Below, piece by piece: positions 59,698-64,000 of a DNA stretch of 64,000 nucleotides. The notes beneath the pieces are model-generated. The model saw only the letters and a program-made list of their open reading frames with translations. It was not told where the DNA came from and did not search any database. Each line of letters starts with the position of its first letter. The stretch's first letter is position 1. The translations under genes were made by a program, and so were the position numbers. The stretch covers positions 1 through 64,000 of the forward strand of contig JAAZGM010000134.1 in the NCBI GenBank assembly GCA_012511245.1, written 5' to 3'. The DNA comes from Methanomicrobiales archaeon. Its GTDB lineage: Archaea; Halobacteriota; Methanomicrobia; Methanomicrobiales; Methanoculleaceae.

Positions 59698-60732
59698 ATG
59701 ACGACGGTCGGCATACTGACGGGAGGGGGTGACTGTCCGGGCCTGAACGCGGTGATCCGGGCGGTCGTGCGGACAGGGGCGAAACACGGGTTCGACGCGA
59801 TCGGGATCCGGGATGGATGGCTCGGCCTCGTCATCGGGAACGTTGAACCACTGACCGATTATTCGGTGAGCGGGATCCTCCCGCGGGGCGGGACGATCCT
59901 CGGGACGTCGCGGACGAACCCCTTCAAGGACGAGGCGAATCTCCAGCGGCTGCGCGACAACATCAGGAAGTTCGGGATCGATGCGATCGTCGCGATCGGC
60001 GGCGAGGATACCCTCGGTGTCGCGAACAGGCTCTCGAAGATGGGCATTCCGGTTGTCGGGGTTCCAAAGACCATCGATAACGATGTCGCCGCGACCGACT
60101 ACACCTTCGGGTTCGATACCGCCGTCCAGATCGTCACTGAAGCGGTCGACCGCCTCCACACGACGGCGGAGTCGCACCACCGGATCATGGTCGTCGAGGT
60201 GATGGGACGGCATGCCGGGTGGATCGCAACCATGGCCGGGATCGCGGGCGGGGCGGACGAGATCCTGATCCCGGAGATACCGTTCGATCTCGACGAGGTT
60301 GCCCACCACCTCCGGATGCGGTATGAGCGTGGAAAGAAGTTCAGTATCGTCGTGGTCGCTGAGGGCGCTCAACCGAAGGGACGGGCGGAGGCGATCGCGC
60401 AGTCTGCACGGGTAGATGAGTTCGGCCATGTGACCCTCGGCGGTGTCGGGAACTACGTGCGTGACGAGCTTGAGAAACTGCTCGATATGGAGGTGCGGGT
60501 GACGGTGCTCGGGCACACCCAGCGCGGCGGTTCGCCGACGGCGCACGATCGGGTGCTTGCGACCAGGTTTGGAGTGGCGGCGGCGAATCTCATCAGGGAT
60601 AAGGATTTCGGGAAGATGGTCGCGCTCCGGGGGAGCGATATCGTTGCGGTCCCGCTCGAAGAGGCGGTGGCAGACCTCAAGACGGTGGATATGGATCTCT
60701 ACAAGATCGCGAGCATCTTCTATGGGGGGTGA
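59698..60732 (+). CDS. 6-phosphofructokinase (PfkA family, group III-like)
   Basis: A 344-residue phosphofructokinase phosphorylating fructose 6-phosphate. The nucleotide loop is GILTGGGDCPGLNAVIR. GGEDT (101-105) replaces the GGDGS of bacterial ATP-PFK. PKTIDND at 123-129 carries the Lys typical of PPi-dependent and some ATP-dependent group III enzymes; VMGRHAGWIA and GHTQRGGSPTAHDR follow. This layout resembles actinobacterial PFKs, not the ADP-dependent PFK usual in methanogens. The phosphoryl donor (ATP or PPi) cannot be decided by eye. It is coupled to the aldolase gene. Confidence 0.9.
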   Translation: MTTVGILTGGGDCPGLNAVIRAVVRTGAKHGFDAIGIRDGWLGLVIGNVEPLTDYSVSGILPRGGTILGTSRTNPFKDEANLQRLRDNIRKFGIDAIVAIGGEDTLGVANRLSKMGIPVVGVPKTIDNDVAATDYTFGFDTAVQIVTEAVDRLHTTAESHHRIMVVEVMGRHAGWIATMAGIAGGADEILIPEIPFDLDEVAHHLRMRYERGKKFSIVVVAEGAQPKGRAEAIAQSARVDEFGHVTLGGVGNYVRDELEKLLDMEVRVTVLGHTQRGGSPTAHDRVLATRFGVAAANLIRDKDFGKMVALRGSDIVAVPLEEAVADLKTVDMDLYKIASIFYGG

Positions 60733-60752
60733 GCGGTTCTCCCTTCCTCTCC

Positions 60753-61835
60753 CTAACGCCGGTGCGAGTGCTGATGGTGGATATCGGGCTGGTGCGGGTG
60801 CTCGTGTGTGAGTTCGGCATGGGTGTGTACGTGAGAATGCTCCCCGGCCGCTGAGAACGGCGGGTCACTTTCTGTGTGGGTGTGATCGTGATGAAGATCA
60901 TCATGGCGGTGGCGGTGCTCATGGATGACTGCCGGATGCCGATGAGGATGTGAGTGCTCCTCGGAGGCCATCAACCAGGCGCCGACGGCCATGACAGGCA
61001 GCGCGACATAGAAGACGCTCGTCGGAAGTTCGGCAAAAAGCAGGAACGAGAAAAAAACGCCGAAGAACGGGGATATGGCAAGAAACGAACCCGCTCGGGC
61101 TGTCCCGATGCCCCGGAGGGCGAGGAGGAAGAGGATGCTCGTCAGCCCGCCGTAACAGAGGAACCCGACCACCAGGGCTGCAGCGGTAGCAGTCAGGCCC
61201 GGAAGGTGTTCCCCGGTAGCAAGCGCGATGAAGAGCACGATAGTTCCGGCACCCGTTCCCTTGATGAAGATGACCCGGAAAGGGTCCTTTGCTGAGAGCC
61301 GTTGTCCCAGGTTGTTGTCGACCGCCCAGAAGAGGCAGGTGAGCAGGATACCCAGCGCCGAAAGGGAGAGGCCGGTCCCGGCGTCTGGGCTCCAGGTGAG
61401 GAGGAGGCACGATGCGGTGATGCACCCGAGCGCAACCCAGACACGGCGGCTCACCCACTCACGAAAGACTGTTACGGCGATCAGCGTCGTTGCAACGGCC
61501 TCAAAGTTCAGGAGGAGGGCTGCCGTCGCCGCAGGTGTTCCCGGGAGGCTGTGTACCAGGGTGACCGGCGCGAGAAGCCCTCCAAAGAGCATCACGCCGA
61601 TGAGCCAGGGTATATCACTCCTCCCCGGCGGCGCCTCGATCTCTCTTCTCCGGGTTCCCCTCGCTATCCCGACGAAGGAGAGGAACAGGGCGCCGAGACC
61701 GCTCCCGAGCGAGACCAGTGCAGCAAGAACGAGCGGCCCGATATCGGCGAGAAGAAGTTTCGTGAATGGAGCGCTCCCGCCGATCAGAACCGCTGTCGCC
61801 AGTGCATAGAGGACAGGCGTCCGGTAATGCGCCAG
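60753..61835 (-). CDS. EamA/DMT-family transporter with a His-rich tail; no canonical start
   Basis: About 360 residues if begun at CTG 61835. Residues 1-290 form ten hydrophobic helices of the drug/metabolite transporter family, e.g. PVLYALATAVLIGG, VLAALVSLGSGLGALFLSF, and the second EamA repeat from AVDNNLGQRL. The tail (last about 75 residues) has more than 25 His in HxH patterns (EEHSHPHRHPAVIHEHRHRHDD), likely binding a metal. The first ATG/GTG inside the frame is at 61595, within helix three. The frame is open to a stop at 61905-61907. The CTG at 61835 lies 6 bases after GGAAGGA on the minus strand. Confidence 0.7.
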   Translation of the reverse strand: MAHYRTPVLYALATAVLIGGSAPFTKLLLADIGPLVLAALVSLGSGLGALFLSFVGIARGTRRREIEAPPGRSDIPWLIGVMLFGGLLAPVTLVHSLPGTPAATAALLLNFEAVATTLIAVTVFREWVSRRVWVALGCITASCLLLTWSPDAGTGLSLSALGILLTCLFWAVDNNLGQRLSAKDPFRVIFIKGTGAGTIVLFIALATGEHLPGLTATAAALVVGFLCYGGLTSILFLLALRGIGTARAGSFLAISPFFGVFFSFLLFAELPTSVFYVALPVMAVGAWLMASEEHSHPHRHPAVIHEHRHRHDDLHHDHTHTESDPPFSAAGEHSHVHTHAELTHEHPHQPDIHHQHSHRR

Positions 61836-61935
61836 AGTGGATCCTTCCTGGATGGGGATGAGCTTACGCGGGTGCAGGTACGCGGCCTCCAGATAGGTAA
61901 ATGGTCACGAAAAAGGAGGGACGGATTGTCCCCAA

Positions 61936-62703
61936 TTACTTCAGGTTGTGCTTCTCTTTGAGCTCTTCCCAGTAGGGATCGGCCTGCAGTTCCGCAATGG
62001 CCTCGTTCATGAACTCGAGGAGTTCGGTATCGGTCTTCCTGATGGCGACACCGAATTCTTCCCTGGTCTCGACGGAACCGATCACCTTCACCGGTTTGCC
62101 CTTGATGATGTCTTTTATAGAGACGTCGTCGTACATGACCGCATCGACCCGGCCTGCCTCGAGGTCATTGATGGCAAGCTGCGTGTTTGCATAGGTCTTC
62201 AGGTTCTCTGCGGGCATTACTCCCTTAGCGACCAGATTCTTCTCGATCCAGCTCTCAGCGGTGCAGCCCTGCTGCGCCCCGATGACCACCTTTCCGGCAA
62301 GGACTTCCTCAAGCGTCACATTCGAGCTCTCGCGGGCTACGACGTCCTGGTTGACAACCCAGTAGGGGTTGCTGAAGTTGACTGCTTCCTGCCGCTCAGG
62401 GGTGATCGACATCCCTGCATAGACCATATCGATCTTTCCGGCCTGGAGCGCGGGGATGATACCGCTCCACTCCACCGGCATGAACGCCACCTCGATGCCC
62501 TTCTTCTCGGCGATCCACTTCATGGAATCAACATCAAATCCCTGGGCGTTGCCGTCCTTGTCGATGAAACTGTAGGGAGGATACGCATCATCGATGCCGA
62601 CGACGTAGTCTGGTTCGGTGGTCGTGCCGGTGCACCCGGCGCCTGCGACTGCCAGCACCGCGACGAGGCAGGCGAGCAGTGTGAGAATACCATGCGTTCG
62701 CAT
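61936..62703 (-). CDS. amino-acid ABC transporter substrate-binding lipoprotein
   Basis: A 255-residue periplasmic-binding-protein type II (PF00497) protein. The signal segment LTLLACLVAVLAVAGAGCTG ends in a lipobox-like AGAGC, so it is probably anchored by a lipid at Cys24. The ligand domain starts DYVVGIDDAYPPYSFIDKDGNAQGFDVDSMKWIAEKKGIEVAFMPVEWSGIIPALQAGKIDMVYAGMSITPERQEAVNFSNPYW. It would feed the permease/ATPase operon at 56169-58300. Met at 62703 (MRTHGILTLL) gives a normal signal peptide. Confidence 0.93.
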   Translation of the reverse strand: MRTHGILTLLACLVAVLAVAGAGCTGTTTEPDYVVGIDDAYPPYSFIDKDGNAQGFDVDSMKWIAEKKGIEVAFMPVEWSGIIPALQAGKIDMVYAGMSITPERQEAVNFSNPYWVVNQDVVARESSNVTLEEVLAGKVVIGAQQGCTAESWIEKNLVAKGVMPAENLKTYANTQLAINDLEAGRVDAVMYDDVSIKDIIKGKPVKVIGSVETREEFGVAIRKTDTELLEFMNEAIAELQADPYWEELKEKHNLK

Positions 62704-62931
62704 GTGAAGGGATTAGCCGTGTAAGTAAAATTAACCTTTTGTTTTGGCCTTCAGGAAGGGCAGATTCAGCCTGCCGGCACGTATGGCACCGATTTAAGGA
62801 AGAACGCCTGCTCTGTCGTGCAGTGCTGGGAGTCTTACCCCTCCCGGGGTCTGACGGCGATAGATATTTATGGTACAGTATCCTGCTGGACTCGCCCCTT
62901 TATGGGAGCTCGATAATGGATGGTGAGATTT
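62704..62931. other. intergenic promoter region
   Basis: This lies between the divergent binding protein and DUF2795 genes. It includes a TATA-like AGATATTTATGG (about 62863-62874) and a GGTGAG ribosome site (62921-62926) before the ATG at 62932. Confidence 0.35.
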
Positions 62932-63186
62932 ATGAAAGGAGCACAGGAATCCGGCATGAGTAAATTGTCTTCTGTTGCCGGGACCATACGGGAGCTCGAT
63001 CCCCAGATCATTGAGGTGAGCACCTCGGGAGTGAGTTTCCCTGCATCGAAGAGCGAACTCATCGAACGCGCGAAAGGGACTGATGCACCCCAGGTCGTCA
63101 TCGATGCGCTGGACAAGTTCGAGGACCGGCAGTATATCGACCCGGAAGACATAAAGTCTGAGTTCAACAAGATCCTGAACAAGTAA
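62932..63186 (+). CDS. DUF2795-like small protein
   Basis: An 84-residue protein. The section IEVSTSGVSFPASKSELIERAKGTDAPQVVIDALDKFEDRQYIDPEDIKSEF matches the DUF2795 pattern (fPAxKxxLIexA, then a short helix pair with YxxPxDV). The ATG at 62932 has a GGTGAG site 6 bases upstream; Met 62956 is an alternative. Unknown function; small proteins of this type are single-domain. Confidence 0.75.
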   Translation: MKGAQESGMSKLSSVAGTIRELDPQIIEVSTSGVSFPASKSELIERAKGTDAPQVVIDALDKFEDRQYIDPEDIKSEFNKILNK

Positions 63187-63222
63187 CGTCCTTTTTTCGC
63201 AGGTGCCGACTCCGGCACCTGC
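63187..63222 (+). terminator. T run and perfect hairpin after the DUF2795 gene
   Basis: A T6 run (63192-63197) is followed by GCAGGTGCCG-ACTC-CGGCACCTGC (63199-63222), a perfect 10-bp stem with a 4-base loop. Confidence 0.5.
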
Positions 63223-63292
63223 CGTGTTCTGCCCCCCACTGATCGAAATCATTTAAGATCGGGATAGTGATTTTTTCCAGGATCCACTCCAG

Positions 63293-63744
63293 ATGAGCGT
63301 TCTACGGTCGCCTGTTCTCGGGAGTCCAATGCCGACCTCCTCGACGCCTACTCCCGTGCTGTCATCCAGGTCGTCGAGACCGCGGGGCACGGCGAGCAGG
63401 TGAGAGCTGGATCCGACGTGATTGTATCGCCAGAAGGCTACATCCTGACCAACAACCATGTTGCGCAGGGAGCAGGGCGGATCGAGATCCAACCGCCCTG
63501 CCCATGCATCTGGCCGGGTTTGATCCGGCGATTGATCTTGCTTTACTCCGCGCCGGCACAACGGATATCTCCTGCGTATCGTTCGGTGATTCCGGAAAAC
63601 TTGCGGTCGCCCTCACCGCGAACCGGGTGGTCAAGGTCATCTCGGTGAACTGCTCAAGTCCCGCTGATCGCAGAACCCGCAACCCTTGTGGTCGTCTGGA
63701 ACGGGCGGCGGATCACACTCTCTGCATGCGCCACCGCCGGGTGA
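63293..63744 (+). pseudogene. decayed HtrA/DegP-like S1C serine protease gene
   Basis: One frame reads CSRESNADLLDAYSRAVIQVVETAGHGEQVRAGSDVIVSPEGYILTNNHVAQGAGRIEI (about 63315-63495), including the catalytic His region of HtrA (GYILTNNHV). The protein then continues in another frame as LAGFDPAIDLALLRAGTTDISCVSFGDSGKLAVALTANRVV (63510-63632) with the catalytic Asp region (DLALLRA). A third piece, ATLVVVWNGRRITLSACATAG, ends at a stop near 63744. The Ser motif (GNSGGP) is missing, and the region is far shorter than the usual 300+ residues. Several frame changes and deletions are needed. Confidence 0.65.
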
Positions 63745-63764
63745 GGGGGCTAGAGCGGGGGCGT

Positions 63765-64000
63765 TCAGGGAACCCATGTTATCCGGGGTTCCCGGCGCGC
63801 CAATTTTGGTGAGAGGTGGGCAGGGTAGCCGAATATCAGCGGCGCCACGATCTGGTGGTCATCTGAAACCTTCAGCGCTGTAAGAAGATCGGGGTTCTGC
63901 TGGACGAGAGCCGCTGAACCGATCCAGCAGCTGCCGATGTCGAGCGCCCAGGCAGCAAGCATCATATTCTCCGCGCAGAGTGCGCAGTCGAGAAAACTCG
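63765..64000 (-). CDS. nitroreductase family protein, partial (C-terminal part)
   Basis: The frame from the window edge reads SFLDCALCAENMMLAAWALDIGSCWIGSAALVQQNPDLLTALKVSDDHQIVAPLIFGYPAHLSPK. DxALxxxNMxLAAxxLGIGSCWIG and the IVAPLxFGYP motif are diagnostic of nitroreductase-fold FMN enzymes. The N-terminal half is beyond base 64000 on the minus strand. The internal Met at 63965 is not a start. The substrate is unknown. Confidence 0.85.
   Translation of the reverse strand, partial: SFLDCALCAENMMLAAWALDIGSCWIGSAALVQQNPDLLTALKVSDDHQIVAPLIFGYPAHLSPKLARREPRITWVP

Noticed and set aside
1..64000. tRNA, rRNA, CRISPR arrays or insertion sequences
   Set aside because: No T-loop/acceptor combinations, direct-repeat arrays or full transposases were found by eye. 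The protein at 46585 has only a transposase-like N-terminal zinc finger. A tRNAscan or Infernal run would be decisive.

Overview
The window is about 64 kb of GC-rich archaeal chromosome. The gene content points to a hydrogenotrophic methanogen of the Methanomicrobiales, most like Methanoculleus (inference from family knowledge; no search was run). Signs of this are an F420-type formate dehydrogenase (fdhA-fdhB), two methanofuran biosynthesis genes (mfnD, mfnF), TBP and TFS, Hef, archaeosortase A, archaeal lipid genes, paired archaellins, and the gyrA/gyrB found in this order. There is no rRNA, no recognisable tRNA and no CRISPR array.

Layout. 0-5.5 kb: DNA repair and NAD synthesis (EEP nuclease-like protein, RecQ, a MagIII/EndoIII-like glycosylase, NadE). 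5.7-17.7 kb: signalling and stress genes (a degenerate sensor kinase, a USP-USP-GNAT fusion), a phosphodiesterase, an exported protein, a PPOX flavoprotein, a Clp1-like kinase, an anion permease, a decayed DUF389 gene, a rhodanese, an UPF0173 hydrolase and an HTH protein. 18-29.5 kb: glyS-hef, small conserved archaeal proteins, a remnant two-gene HTH/membrane module, gyrB-gyrA. 29.7-32.4 kb: a Co/Ni ECF transporter operon (cbiM, cbiN-like, cbiO, cbiQ in transcription order on the minus strand). 32.4-39.6 kb: lipid reductase, membrane proteins, pth2-truD, riboflavin reductase, archaetidylinositol phosphate synthase, archaeosortase A, TFS. 39.8-46.8 kb: acs, tbp, HTH regulator, rpiA-surE, mfnD-mfnF and a small zinc-ribbon membrane gene. 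47.6-50.9 kb: fdhAB. 51.4-56.1 kb: exported and membrane proteins with two archaellins. 56.2-62.7 kb: an amino-acid ABC transporter split around an aldolase/phosphofructokinase pair and an EamA transporter. 63 kb to the end: a DUF2795 protein, an HtrA-like pseudogene and the C-terminal part of a nitroreductase.

The most unusual observations are: (1) a family of short intergenic GC-rich hairpin elements anchored on TATCGCCA, in at least six places; (2) a 26-bp perfect palindrome over the acs promoter, plus other promoter palindromes at the cbiM operon, the 17.0-17.6 kb HTH gene and the 42.76 kb HTH gene; (3) three convincing coding frames without an ATG/GTG/TTG start (sensor kinase, zinc-ribbon protein, EamA transporter); (4) missing catalytic residues: the nitrilase-domain Cys of NadE is Gly, the H-box His of the sensor kinase is Asn, and the GDxN Asn of the EEP protein is His; (5) gene decay: DUF389, the HtrA-like protease, and the membrane partner of an HTH regulator. 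I did not find a complete novel defence or mobile system.
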